DNA of 64,000 bases from JAAETI01 sp965368515 (GCA_965368515.1 CBDUNF010000001.1:1-64000), one strand, 5' to 3'; positions 49,747 to 58,573 are shown, numbered from the stretch's first letter. Translations and numbers: made by a program. Notes: a model not told the origin generated them from the sequence alone.

Positions 49747-50556
49747 ATGGGTCGGTTCGACGGCAAGATCGCTCTCATCACCGGGAGCACGCAGGGCGTA
49801 GGTGAGGCCGTCGCCCGCCGTCTCGCAGTCGAAGGGGCTGCCGGCATCGTCGTGTGTGGCCGTAATCAGAGTCGGGGGGAGACGGTTGCCGGAGCTCTGG
49901 CGGAAGCAGGGACGGCGGCGCTATTCGTACCGGTCGAACTTGGTGATGCGGAGAGCTGCCAGCGTCTGATTGCCAGCGCTGATGAGCAGTTCGGTCGCAT
50001 CGATGTGTTGGTCAACGCGGCGGCTCTCACTCTGCGCGGTTCGATCATCGATACCTCGGTCGAATTATGGGACCTGATAATGAACGTCAACCTGCGCGCT
50101 CCCTTTCTATTGATGCAGGGTGCGATCAAGATCATGAGGCGGGAAGGAAGCGGGGGCACCATCGTCAACGTCGGCTCAGTTGCATCGCACGGCGGTGCCC
50201 CGATCCTCATGCCGTATTCCGCATCGAAGGCAGCCTTGGCGGCCATGACCAAGAATGTGGCGTACTCAGTTGCCTGGGACGGCATCCGCGTCAACTGCAT
50301 CAACCCGGGCTGGATGGACACGCCGGGTGAGGACGATATCCAGCGACGCTTCCACACCGACGGGCAGGATTGGCTCGACAAAGCTGAGGCAGGAATGCCA
50401 TCCGGGCAGCTCATCAAGACCGACGAGGTTGCAGCCGCCATCGCCTTCCTAGCATCCGGTGAATCCGGCATCATGACCGGCTCGGTTGTCGACTATGACC
50501 AATCCGTCGTCGGCGCCGGCAACGCCCCGGTTCCCAAACGGGAGGAGACACCGTGA
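49747..50556 (+). CDS. Short-chain dehydrogenase/reductase heading inositol locus 2
   Basis: The 269-residue SDR has TGSTQGVGEAVA near 13-24, NAAALTLRGS near 90-99, Ser in VNVGSVASHGG near 142-152 and YSASK near 158-162. A GGAGGGG site precedes the ATG. It is the first gene of a four-gene overlapping operon with iolC, an iolB-like gene and an aldolase gene. It may be an alternative inositol or inosose dehydrogenase. The longer in-frame reading runs through the operator and is not used. Confidence 0.85.
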   Translation: MGRFDGKIALITGSTQGVGEAVARRLAVEGAAGIVVCGRNQSRGETVAGALAEAGTAALFVPVELGDAESCQRLIASADEQFGRIDVLVNAAALTLRGSIIDTSVELWDLIMNVNLRAPFLLMQGAIKIMRREGSGGTIVNVGSVASHGGAPILMPYSASKAALAAMTKNVAYSVAWDGIRVNCINPGWMDTPGEDDIQRRFHTDGQDWLDKAEAGMPSGQLIKTDEVAAAIAFLASGESGIMTGSVVDYDQSVVGAGNAPVPKREETP

Positions 50557-51551
50557 CATACGATCTCATCACCGTCGGCCGGGTCAACATGGATCTGTTT
50601 GCTCAGGATATCGGCGCCGACTTTGCCGACATCACCGGCTTCGATGCGGCGGTAGGGGGCAGCCCTTCCAACATCGCCATGGGCACCAGCCGGCTTGGTT
50701 TGACGACAGCCGCGTTCACCGCAGTCGGCGACGACACGGTCGGCGACTTTGTGCGCCGTTTCCTCGGCGACATGGGTGTCGTGACTGATTTTGTTGCAAC
50801 CAAACCAGGGAAGCGGACCTCGCTGGCCCTGGTCGGCGTGCAGCCACCCGATCGGTTCCCGCTCACGTTCTATCGCGACGATCCGGCCGACATCTACCTG
50901 ACTATCGATGATGCTTCTGCGCTGCCGTTCGGCAGCACCTCGGCTGTCCTGCTGTCCGGCAATGCCTTCAGCCGAGGCACCTGCGCTGACGCCGCTCGTC
51001 GCGCTGCGGAACGGGCGGGGCACTTCGGGCTGACCACGTTCATGGATCTCGATCTGCGGCCGACCGACTGGTCCCATCCCCATGCGTTCGGTCTGACCCT
51101 GCGTCCCGTGCTGCCGTGGGTCGATGTCCTGATCGGCACCGAAGAGGAGTTCTTTGCGCTGCTCGCCCCCGATCCCGGCCCTGTGGCGACTGGCGCCCCG
51201 GTCACGGCCGTCGACAGGAACGTCCTCGAGCAGCTTGTCGGGGTCCTGCTCGAGACGGGAACTGTGGGGACGGTGGTCCTCAAGCGGGGGGCCACCGGTG
51301 CGACGGTCCTCACCGGGTCGGAACGTATTGACGTTCCGGGTTTCCCGGTCGATCCCGTCAACACGGTCGGTGCGGGTGACTCATTTGCGTCGGGGCTCAT
51401 CTGGAGTCGGCTCCGTGGCGACGATTGGTATCGGGCGTGTCGATTCGGCAACGCTTGTGGTGCCATCGTGGTTACCCGGCATGGCTGTGCGGTGGCCTTC
51501 CCTACCGAGCAAGAGGTCGTCGAGTTCGTGACAGGCGCGGGAGGGTTCTAG
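50553..51551 (+). CDS. iolC: 5-dehydro-2-deoxygluconokinase
   Basis: IolC phosphorylates 2-deoxy-5-keto-D-gluconate with ATP. The 332-residue PfkB kinase has the N-terminal substrate motif GRVNMDLFAQD near 8-18, the GGSPSNIAMGTSRLG motif near 35-49, FMDLDLRPTDW near 164-174, and the anion-hole/catalytic motif DPVNTVGAGDSFASGL near 269-284. The DUF2090 aldolase extension found in some IolC proteins is absent; a separate aldolase is encoded two genes downstream. The GTG start overlaps the SDR stop. Confidence 0.88.
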   Translation: MTYDLITVGRVNMDLFAQDIGADFADITGFDAAVGGSPSNIAMGTSRLGLTTAAFTAVGDDTVGDFVRRFLGDMGVVTDFVATKPGKRTSLALVGVQPPDRFPLTFYRDDPADIYLTIDDASALPFGSTSAVLLSGNAFSRGTCADAARRAAERAGHFGLTTFMDLDLRPTDWSHPHAFGLTLRPVLPWVDVLIGTEEEFFALLAPDPGPVATGAPVTAVDRNVLEQLVGVLLETGTVGTVVLKRGATGATVLTGSERIDVPGFPVDPVNTVGAGDSFASGLIWSRLRGDDWYRACRFGNACGAIVVTRHGCAVAFPTEQEVVEFVTGAGGF

Positions 51552-52435
51552 TGGTTCACAAACTGACATCAACCGAGGGCCCCGGTCGGGTCCTGGAGGT
51601 CACCCCCGAGATCGTCGGCTGGGATGTCCTCGACTTCTCCGTCATGGTGCTCGAAGCCGCGGGACGGTGGGCGATGACCACAGGTGGTCGCGAGGTCGCA
51701 GTCGTGCCTCAAGCAGGATCATTCGTTGCCCACGTCGGCGAACAGAGCTTCTCTCTCAACCGCTCCAGCGTCTTTGCAGAGATGGCCTCCGTTCTGTATC
51801 TCCCACCGAACACGGAGCTCACGGTTGAGGCGGCTACCGATGCCGAGTTTGCGATCGGCGGTGCCCCTGCCGAGGGCAAATACCCGGTGCGTCTATTCGA
51901 TCCGTCGGAGATGAAGACTGAAGTCCGCGGGGGCGGTGGCGCCACTCGTCAGGTGAACCACATCCTGGCGCACCCGCTACCCGCCGAGCGCCTGATCCTC
52001 TATGAGGTCTATGTACCTCGTGGCAAGTGGTCTGGCTGGCCCCCTCATTGCCACGATGGCTACGAAGGCTCGCCCTATCTAGAAGAGACCTACTACTTCC
52101 GTTTCGATCCACCCAACGGCTGGGGCATGCACCGCAACTACCGGCTCGACAACGACTTCGATGAGGTGTTCTCGGTCAGTGACCGGGATGTGGTCATGGT
52201 CACCCAGGGGTTCCACTCCAGCGCGGCGTCACCCGGCAACCACATGTATTTCCTCAACTATCTGGCGGGGAAGCCGTGGGACGAAGCGCGCGCCATTCCG
52301 CCTTTCTTCCAACCAGAGTACCGATGGATCGACGGCAACTGGGATCAGGATGCAATGACCCTTCCCGCAGTGACTCCGACCCCCCAGCCCGGTTCCGCCG
52401 GCGGTGGCTTTCCTCGAGAGCGAGGGCTGAAATGA
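51551..52435 (+). CDS. Second IolB-like bicupin isomerase
   Basis: The 294-residue product shares the IolB architecture with 23236-24090. It has a WPPHCHDG metal cluster near 173-180, EETYYFRFDPPNGWG near 187-201, and a GFHSSAASPGNHMYFLNYLAGK segment near 224-245. The changes PAHKH to PPHCH and FHGP to FHSS set it apart. It may be the IolB for this operon or act on a related deoxyuronate. The start GTG overlaps the iolC stop by one base. Confidence 0.8.
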   Translation: MVHKLTSTEGPGRVLEVTPEIVGWDVLDFSVMVLEAAGRWAMTTGGREVAVVPQAGSFVAHVGEQSFSLNRSSVFAEMASVLYLPPNTELTVEAATDAEFAIGGAPAEGKYPVRLFDPSEMKTEVRGGGGATRQVNHILAHPLPAERLILYEVYVPRGKWSGWPPHCHDGYEGSPYLEETYYFRFDPPNGWGMHRNYRLDNDFDEVFSVSDRDVVMVTQGFHSSAASPGNHMYFLNYLAGKPWDEARAIPPFFQPEYRWIDGNWDQDAMTLPAVTPTPQPGSAGGGFPRERGLK

Positions 52436-53418
52436 GTCTGCCGACAATCACACCGGGCAAGGCGAGGGGTTTGGCTGCAACTTCTTCGGCGGGCGGGATC
52501 TTCAAGGTGCTTGCAGTGGATCATCGTGATTCGATGCGTGTCCTGATCGAACCAGAGAATCCACAGGTTTTGGCTGCCTCTCATCTGACGGAGGTCAAGC
52601 TCGACTTGCTGCGACAGTTGGGCGCCGATGCCACTGCGATCATGCTTGATCCGGAGTACAGCGTCGCCCAAGCCATCGTGGCGCGGGCGCTCCCCGGCAG
52701 TGTGGGTTTCCTCGCAGCCGTTGAAGCCCAGGGGTATCTGGGCGACCCGACGGCGCGGCAGACCTCTCTTCTCGACGGCTGGGGAGTCGAGAAGGCAAAG
52801 AGAGTCGGTGCCAACGCCATCAAGCTCCTCGTGCTGTATCGGCCGGATGCCGGTGCTGTGACAGAGGCCCAGGACGAAGTGATCAAGGCCGTTATCGCCG
52901 ACTGCGCCCGCTACGACATTCCGCTATTCCTCGAGCCGCTGGCGTATGCCACCGAACCTGGAGTCGCCACCGGTTCCTCCGAGTTCGCCGCGATTCGTCG
53001 CGGCCTGGTTGTGGAGACCGTTCGTCGCCTGGGGGCCCTCGGCCCCGATGTCTTGAAGGTTCAGTTTCCCGTAGACACCCGCCACGAGCCGGACCGGGTG
53101 GCCTGGGCAGACGCTTGCGCCGAACTCGATGCAGTTGCCCCAGTGCCTTGGGCGCTGCTGTCTGGAGGTGATCCGTACGATCTGTTTCGTGACCAAGTTC
53201 GCATCGCCGCCGAGGCGGGTGCGTCGGGTTTCCTCGTGGGGCGGGCACTGTGGGGCGACTACATCTCCGCCGAGTCCGCAGACAAGCCGCACATCATGGA
53301 GGAGACGGTGCGGCCCCGGCTTGCCGAGTTGTCGGCCCTGGCGGATGAGTTCGGCCATGACTGGGCTGATCGGTACCGGTTGCCGGAGATCGACGAGCGC
53401 TGGTTCACGACCTACTAG
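52432..53418 (+). CDS. LacD/DUF2090-type aldolase; candidate 2-deoxy-5-keto-gluconate-6-phosphate aldolase
   Basis: The 328-residue protein resembles tagatose-1,6-bisphosphate aldolase LacD and the related YihT and DUF2090 groups. It has IFKVLAVDHRDSMR near 23-36, MLDPEYS near 71-77, KLLVLYRPDA near 125-134 (Lys), FLEPLAYA near 165-172, DVLKVQFPVD near 206-215 (probable Schiff-base Lys) and WALLSGG near 238-244. Placed after iolC, it most likely does the IolJ step, giving malonate semialdehyde and dihydroxyacetone phosphate. The stop overlaps the convergent gene by four bases (CTAG). Confidence 0.8.
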   Translation: MSLPTITPGKARGLAATSSAGGIFKVLAVDHRDSMRVLIEPENPQVLAASHLTEVKLDLLRQLGADATAIMLDPEYSVAQAIVARALPGSVGFLAAVEAQGYLGDPTARQTSLLDGWGVEKAKRVGANAIKLLVLYRPDAGAVTEAQDEVIKAVIADCARYDIPLFLEPLAYATEPGVATGSSEFAAIRRGLVVETVRRLGALGPDVLKVQFPVDTRHEPDRVAWADACAELDAVAPVPWALLSGGDPYDLFRDQVRIAAEAGASGFLVGRALWGDYISAESADKPHIMEETVRPRLAELSALADEFGHDWADRYRLPEIDERWFTTY

Positions 53419-54431
53419 TCGCCGGCTTTAGGAAGCTGGAGATCGGCTGCGGCAAAGAGCCGTTCGATGATCTTCATGTTCGCCACCGATCCAGAAGCCG
53501 GTACCGGCGATGGGCTACCCGACACGACGGCGTCCGCCAGCGCAGTCGCCTGGAGTCCGTATTGGTTGGCAACCGGCACTTTCGTAGAGGTGACCGTCGA
53601 TGCGTGTGGGTGATGATTTCCGCTCGTTCCGATCGTGATCTGCGTCTCGTGATGTGGAGGGCAGTTGAAGGGATCGGCGATCGACAGCCATCCACCCGTC
53701 CCGTGGATGACGACGCGATGCAGAGGTTCTTGTTCCATGGAACAGGTGAACGAAGCGATGCCGGTGCCGTAGTCGAGAACGGCGCTGAACGTCAGGTCGA
53801 CTCCGCTGACAGGATCGATACGCGCCGTTCCTAGTACGTGTTCCGGCTGGTCGCCCAGCAACATGCGGCTGACGTCTACCGCGTAACATCCAACGTCGTA
53901 CAAAGCGCCCCCGCCGGATGTGGCGTCGTGGCGGTAGTCGGTTGGTCGAGTCGACCGGAACGAGAACCAGACGTCGACGTCGGTGACTGTCCCGATCGTG
54001 TTGGCGGCGAGGAGCCGTTTGGTCTCAACCCATGCCGGGTGGAAGCGGTACATGAAAGCTTCCATCACGAGCACGCCACGATCGGCGCAATGGCCGATGA
54101 CCGCTTCCGCCTCCGCCGCGGTCAGCGTCAGCGGCTTCTCACAGAGGATGTGCTTGCCCGCATCGGCAGCCCGCATTATCCACTCCGCATGCAGATGGTT
54201 TGGTAGTGGGATGTACACGCAGTCGATATCGGGATCGGCGAGCAGGTCGTTGTACGAGCCGTACGCCCTGGCGATGCCAAACTCCTCAGCTACATCTTCT
54301 GCGCTGAGCAGAGATCGGGATCCGATTGCCAACAGGTTGCAGCGCTCTGCGTCGAGCAGCGCAGGGATGACGTGAGCCTTGGCAATGAGCGCAGTGCCGA
54401 GGACACCCCAATTGAGGCGGGAGTTGGTCAT
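53415..54431 (-). CDS. Gfo/Idh/MocA-family oxidoreductase
   Basis: The 338-residue protein begins LNWGVLGTALIAKAHVIPAL, with a degenerate Rossmann loop (GTALIA), and has CEKPLTLTAAEAEAV near 95-109 and MEAFMYRFHPAWVE near 120-133, typical of the glucose-fructose oxidoreductase/dihydrodiol dehydrogenase group. The ATG at 54431 was chosen because an upstream in-frame reading passes through the operator. It is divergent from the lacI-type gene and shares operator 5, so it belongs to the same regulon. Substrate unknown, probably a sugar or cyclitol. Confidence 0.8.
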   Translation of the reverse strand: MTNSRLNWGVLGTALIAKAHVIPALLDAERCNLLAIGSRSLLSAEDVAEEFGIARAYGSYNDLLADPDIDCVYIPLPNHLHAEWIMRAADAGKHILCEKPLTLTAAEAEAVIGHCADRGVLVMEAFMYRFHPAWVETKRLLAANTIGTVTDVDVWFSFRSTRPTDYRHDATSGGGALYDVGCYAVDVSRMLLGDQPEHVLGTARIDPVSGVDLTFSAVLDYGTGIASFTCSMEQEPLHRVVIHGTGGWLSIADPFNCPPHHETQITIGTSGNHHPHASTVTSTKVPVANQYGLQATALADAVVSGSPSPVPASGSVANMKIIERLFAAADLQLPKAGD

Positions 54432-54454
54432 GGATTGCAGCCTACCGGACCGGT

Positions 54455-54485
54455 CTGGAACGTTCCAATAACGGCTTGCTATTAT
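54455..54485 (+). promoter_or_regulatory. LacI-type operator 5 overlapping the regulator promoter
   Basis: The core TGGAACGTTCCA (54456-54467) overlaps CTGGAA (54455-54460), a -35-like hexamer, with TATTAT (54480-54485) 19 bases on. The site lies between divergent genes, 25 bases before the Gfo/Idh start, so it can control both and gives autoregulation. Confidence 0.75.
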
Positions 54486-54508
54486 GCGCGGATTAGGAAG
54501 TGAGAGTC

Positions 54509-55516
54509 TTGAAGCAGCCGACAATCCTTGATGTAGCCGATCGGGCTGGTGTCTCGAAATCCCTGGTGTCGCTTGTCATGCGAGAGCCCGATCGGGTGAG
54601 CGATGCCAGCCGTGCCGCAGTGCTCGCCGCCGCCGCCGAGCTCGGCTATCGACCGAATGCCGTCGCCCGCAGTCTTGTCCAGCAACGCACGCATGTCATT
54701 GGTGTGGTCCTCTCCGACCTCCACAACCCCTTCTTTGCCGACGTCGCCGATGGCATTGAATCGGCCGCAGCGGCGGCCGGGTATCGGACAATGCTGTCTT
54801 CGGGATTCCTCGATCCGGTGCGCGAGCGGTCATCAATGGAGACCCTGCTCGAATTGCGGGTTGATGCGCTGATACTGATGGGCTCGATGATGGAGGTCAA
54901 CGACATCGAGACGCTGGCGTCGTCCCTGCCGGTGACGCTGGTTGGGCGTCACTCCGATTCCGACATGCTCGACACGGTCGGAGTCGACGACGCAGTCGGG
55001 GCACAGGTTGCAGTCGACTACCTGGTGGGTCTCGGGCACTCCAACATCACCCACATCCACGCTGGTTCGGCGGCAGGTGCGCCTCGACGGCGTTCCGGTT
55101 ACGAAAAGGCGATGCGCGCACACGGTCTGGAGCGTTGGATTCGCAGCGTCGCAGGAGACTTCACCGAGGCGGGCGGTGCCAAAGCGATGGCGGATATCCT
55201 CCAGAGCGGCAACATTCCCACTGCCGTCTTCGCCCCGAATGACTTCTCGGCGCTGGGTGCGATGGATGTCATCGACTCCGCCGGCCTGCAGATCCCTGGC
55301 GATATCTCGCTGTTTGGCTATGACAATCTGACCATCTCGGGTTTGCCTCGTATTGCGTTGACCACTGTCGGGCAGCCGCGGGCAACCCTTGGCGAGGAAG
55401 CCGTATACCTGGTGCTGGAGCGTCTCAACGAGGGTCGGGACCTGGTGCGGAGGATGGTGGTCCCGCCATTCCTGGTGATTCGTTCAACAACGGGACCGCC
55501 GCGTTCCGGCGACTAG
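54509..55516 (+). CDS. LacI-family transcriptional regulator (probable inositol regulon repressor)
   Basis: The 335-residue product has the LacI helix-turn-helix at residues 5-24 (TILDVADRAGVSKSLVSLVM) and a hinge helix region RPNAVARSLVQQRTHVIGVV near 49-68. A periplasmic-binding-like effector domain follows, with FAPNDFSALGAMDVI near 242-256 and DISLFGYDNL near 265-274. I prefer the TTG at 54509, eight bases after AGGAAG, over the GTG at 54500 that overlaps this site. The operator at its own promoter and four further copies in the inositol genes mark it as their regulator. Confidence 0.85.
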   Translation: MKQPTILDVADRAGVSKSLVSLVMREPDRVSDASRAAVLAAAAELGYRPNAVARSLVQQRTHVIGVVLSDLHNPFFADVADGIESAAAAAGYRTMLSSGFLDPVRERSSMETLLELRVDALILMGSMMEVNDIETLASSLPVTLVGRHSDSDMLDTVGVDDAVGAQVAVDYLVGLGHSNITHIHAGSAAGAPRRRSGYEKAMRAHGLERWIRSVAGDFTEAGGAKAMADILQSGNIPTAVFAPNDFSALGAMDVIDSAGLQIPGDISLFGYDNLTISGLPRIALTTVGQPRATLGEEAVYLVLERLNEGRDLVRRMVVPPFLVIRSTTGPPRSGD

Positions 55517-55536
55517 CGCCGTGACATACTGCTCGC

Positions 55537-56100
55537 ATGGTTCGACTGTTCCTCCTGGTTCCGACGCTGATGGTGGTGGCGGCCGCCTGTAGTAGCCAAA
55601 CCCCAACCACTTCGACCACTGAGGCGATCGCTGATCCAACTCCGTCCACTGTCGTCGCGCCGGGCACTGGGGCAACTGACACCACAACCACCGCGGAGTC
55701 GCCGCCGGCCGAGGTCGAGATCGAGGTGCCGGCATCTCTCGGAGACTTCGCCGTCGCGACGGTGTGGCTTGATGACATCGAGATTCGGGTAGCCCTTGCC
55801 GACACGAGCGAGCTCCGACGTCGCGGACTGATGCAGGTGGATGATCTGCTGGATCTCGAAGGGATGGTGTTCGTATTCGAGCAGGACTCGTCGTCGGGTT
55901 TCTGGATGAAGGACACCCTCATCAGTCTCGACATTGCCTTCTTCGACGTTGCGGGCAGGTTTGTCGATGGCTTCACCATGGAACCGTGCACAACGACCGA
56001 CTGCCCGACCTATCGTCCTTCCGGGTCATACCGGTTTGCATTGGAGATGGCTGCGGGGACGATGCCGGCCGGTGTAACGGAACTCCGGTTTGATCAGTAG
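55537..56100 (+). CDS. DUF192-domain lipoprotein
   Basis: The 187-residue product has a lipoprotein signal (VVAAAC near 13-18) and a Thr/Pro/Ala-rich linker of about 45 residues, then a DUF192 domain. RRRGLMQVDDLLDLEGMVFVFEQD near 93-116 and FWMKDTLISLDIAFFD near 121-136 are its hallmarks. DUF192 proteins are widespread small extracytoplasmic proteins without a proven role. It stands 20 bases after the regulator but is probably not part of the regulon. Confidence 0.85.
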   Translation: MVRLFLLVPTLMVVAAACSSQTPTTSTTEAIADPTPSTVVAPGTGATDTTTTAESPPAEVEIEVPASLGDFAVATVWLDDIEIRVALADTSELRRRGLMQVDDLLDLEGMVFVFEQDSSSGFWMKDTLISLDIAFFDVAGRFVDGFTMEPCTTTDCPTYRPSGSYRFALEMAAGTMPAGVTELRFDQ

Positions 56101-56114
56101 CGGAGGAACTCGAG

Positions 56115-56684
56115 ATGCCGACGGTTGAAGTCTTGTTCGATGGCTATGTGGGGGAGCGGGTCGCCGGCACGGTGAGCCTCGTGAGGTCGGGTGATGTCGT
56201 TGCGATCATCGATCCCGGCATGGTGCCCGATCGGTCGGCGATCCTCGATCCCCTACGGGGTCAGGGTGTCGAACCCGAGGATGTGACTGACGTGATCTTG
56301 TCCCATCACCACCCGGACCACACCATGAACATCGCACTGTTCCCCAACGCCATGGTGCACGATCACTGGGCCACCTACCGCAACGACGAGTGGATCTCGC
56401 GTCCCGCTGAAGGGTTTGCGGTTGCTGGTGGCATCACCCTGTTGGAGACGCCGGGGCATACCCCGCAGGACGTCACGACGCTGGTCCACACCGCTGCCGG
56501 CACGTATGCCTTCACCCACCTGTGGTGGAACGGGTCGATCGACGGTGATCCCCGCGCAACGCTGCCTGAGCTGCTGCAGCCCAATCGGGACCGAGTGCTG
56601 GGAATTGCGGACATCATCGTTCCGGGCCATGGTTCGCCCTTCCCGGCGGCAAGCGCCCCACGGATCGAACAGGAGGCCGAGTAA
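56115..56684 (+). CDS. Metallo-beta-lactamase-fold hydrolase (MBLAC1-like)
   Basis: The 189-residue protein has the MBL metal motif SHHHPDHTMN near 63-72, an ETPGHTPQDV segment near 115-124 and a C-terminal VPGHGSPF near 174-181. The short length and sequence are like MBLAC1-type hydrolases. The substrate is unknown. The ATG follows GGAGGAACTCGAG. It overlaps the next gene by one base. Confidence 0.85.
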   Translation: MPTVEVLFDGYVGERVAGTVSLVRSGDVVAIIDPGMVPDRSAILDPLRGQGVEPEDVTDVILSHHHPDHTMNIALFPNAMVHDHWATYRNDEWISRPAEGFAVAGGITLLETPGHTPQDVTTLVHTAAGTYAFTHLWWNGSIDGDPRATLPELLQPNRDRVLGIADIIVPGHGSPFPAASAPRIEQEAE

Positions 56685-57385
56685 TGGCACAGCGGAACAT
56701 CGTCGCAATGGGTGGTGGTGGCTTCAGCTCGGGGAACTCGATGCTCGATCGTTATGCGTTGTCACTGGTCGACGCGCCACGGCCGAAGGTCTGCTTCATT
56801 CCCACGGCGAGTGGAGACGACGCCGGATACACCCTCGAGTTCTTCAAGGCCTACAGCAGTTACGGTTGCGATCCGTTTGTGCTCAATCTCTTTTCGCGCG
56901 AAGTAGAGGACATCCCTGAGTTTCTCCATGGCATGGACATGGTTTATGTGGGCGGTGGTAGTACTGCGAACCTCCTTGCGGTCTGGAGGTTGCACGGTGT
57001 GGATACGGCGCTCGAAGAGGCCTGGTACGACGGTGTGGTCCTGAGCGGTCTGAGCGCCGGCGCAAACTGCTGGTTCGACGCCAGCACCACCGATTCGTAC
57101 CTTCTCGGCAAGGCGGATGCCCTCACAGACGGAGTCGGGTTCCTTCCCGGCAGCTACTGCCCGCATTACACCTCGGAACCGGAGCGCCGGCCCAATTACA
57201 TGAATCTGGTTGCTACCGGAGTACTGCCCTCTGGCTACGCATGTGAGGACGGCACTGCAGTTCATTTTGTCGGCACCGAGCTGAAGATAGCGGTGTCCGT
57301 CGACGGCGATGCCAGGGCGTTTCGGGTGGCGCGACTCGGCGAAGGTGCATCCGAGGAGCCCCTCGAGTTTGTGACGCCAAGCTGA
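56684..57385 (+). CDS. Peptidase E-like S51 family protein
   Basis: The 233-residue product resembles dipeptidase E (aspartyl dipeptidase): NIVAMGGGGFSSG near 5-17, FIPTASGDD near 38-46, VYVGGGSTANLLAVW near 87-101 and the nucleophile GLSAGANCWF near 125-134. These cytoplasmic enzymes release N-terminal Asp from dipeptides. It may supply amino acids, which would suit the amino-acid importer next door, but the operons appear separate (174-base gap). Confidence 0.83.
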   Translation: MAQRNIVAMGGGGFSSGNSMLDRYALSLVDAPRPKVCFIPTASGDDAGYTLEFFKAYSSYGCDPFVLNLFSREVEDIPEFLHGMDMVYVGGGSTANLLAVWRLHGVDTALEEAWYDGVVLSGLSAGANCWFDASTTDSYLLGKADALTDGVGFLPGSYCPHYTSEPERRPNYMNLVATGVLPSGYACEDGTAVHFVGTELKIAVSVDGDARAFRVARLGEGASEEPLEFVTPS

Positions 57386-57480
57386 CCAAATGGCCTCTCC
57401 TGGGGCCATCCAACTGCCCGGCAGACCCGCGGTTGGTTCGCCACGTTGCGTGGTCGGGCCACGGCGAGGCGCATAACCGC

Positions 57481-57510
57481 TTGTAATGAGGCGCCCAATC
57501 CCTCTAATTT
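57481..57510 (+). promoter_or_regulatory. Candidate promoter of the amino-acid importer operon
   Basis: TTGTAA (57481-57486) and TAATTT (57505-57510) are 18 bases apart in a locally AT-richer part of the 174-base gap. No palindromic operator was seen. Confidence 0.35.
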
Positions 57511-57559
57511 GACTCATGAATGGCGCGCTCTGAAGGCGCCGTCAGAGGAGAGGGAAACA

Positions 57560-58573
57560 ATGAAACGACTATTAATGGCCGTCGTCGCGCTCGCGATGCT
57601 GGCAGCGGCTTGCGGAGGTGACGACGAGAGCAGCTCTCTGCTCGATGATGTCATCGACCGCGGCAACATCATTTGTGGTGTCAATGAGACACTGCCCGGG
57701 TTCGGTGTTGTCGACGACGCCGGCAACCTGAGTGGCTTCGATATCGACTTCTGCAAAGTTGTCGCTGCGGGCGTGCTTGGTGACGCCAATGCCGTCGAGT
57801 ACGTACCGCTCAACGCTGATGCACGCTTCACTGCGCTTCAGTCGGGCGAGATCGACCTACTGATTCGCAACACCACCTGGACGGCAACCCGTGACGGGCA
57901 AGAGGGCGCAAACTTCTTGTTCACCACGTACTACGACGGGCAGGGCATCATGGTGCCGGCCGCGACTGGTTTCACCACGCTCGAGGATCTGGCCGACGCC
58001 AACATCTGCGTGCTGTCGGGTACCACTACCGAGCTGAACCTCACCGCTGTGTTCAATGCGCGCGGCATCCCGTTCAACCCGGTCGTGTTCGGTGACAACA
58101 CCCAGCTGCGGCCGGCTTACGAGTCCGGTCAGTGCGAGGCGTGGACTTCGGATGCGAGCCAGATCGGTTCGTTCAAGTTCACCATCGAGAGTGAGGGCGG
58201 CGCCGAGCAGCACATCATGTCGGAGGTCTTCTCCAAGGAGCCACTCGGTCCGGTCGTTGCTGATGGCGATACGCAGTGGGCCCAGGCTGTCGAATGGTCA
58301 GTGATGGCCACGGTGCAGGCGTGGGAGTTTGGTTTGGATTCGGGCAACATCGGAAGCTATTCCGGTTCCGACCCCAACATTCTCAACTTCCTTGGCGATG
58401 GTGACTTCAACCCGACTCTTGGCTTGCCAAGTGATTTTGCGGTTCAGGTTGTCTCCCAGGTTGGCAACTACGAGGAGATCTACAACAAGTTCCCGGAGCT
58501 TGCTCCCCTCGATGGAAGTGTCAACGATCTGTGGAGCAACGGCGGTCTGATGTACGTACCGCCTTACCGCTAG
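57560..58573 (+). CDS. aapJ: Amino-acid-binding lipoprotein (AapJ-like)
   Basis: The 337-residue product has a lipoprotein signal (LAAAC near 14-18), little linker, then a family-3 solute-binding domain of the AapJ/BztA type. GNIICGVNETLPGFGVVDDAGNLSGFDIDFC near 34-64, NTTWTATRDGQEGANF near 107-122, QCEAWTSDASQI near 191-202 and a late DFAVQVVSQVGNYEEIY segment all match. It delivers polar amino acids to the following permeases. GAGGAGAGGGAAACA precedes the ATG. Confidence 0.9.
   Translation: MKRLLMAVVALAMLAAACGGDDESSSLLDDVIDRGNIICGVNETLPGFGVVDDAGNLSGFDIDFCKVVAAGVLGDANAVEYVPLNADARFTALQSGEIDLLIRNTTWTATRDGQEGANFLFTTYYDGQGIMVPAATGFTTLEDLADANICVLSGTTTELNLTAVFNARGIPFNPVVFGDNTQLRPAYESGQCEAWTSDASQIGSFKFTIESEGGAEQHIMSEVFSKEPLGPVVADGDTQWAQAVEWSVMATVQAWEFGLDSGNIGSYSGSDPNILNFLGDGDFNPTLGLPSDFAVQVVSQVGNYEEIYNKFPELAPLDGSVNDLWSNGGLMYVPPYR

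Noticed and set aside
50553..53418. PfkB kinase plus LacD-like aldolase as a YihV/YihT sulfofructose pathway
   Set aside because: The adjoining IolB-like gene and the shared operator with iolB, iolG and iolE make the inositol role (IolC/IolJ) far more likely.
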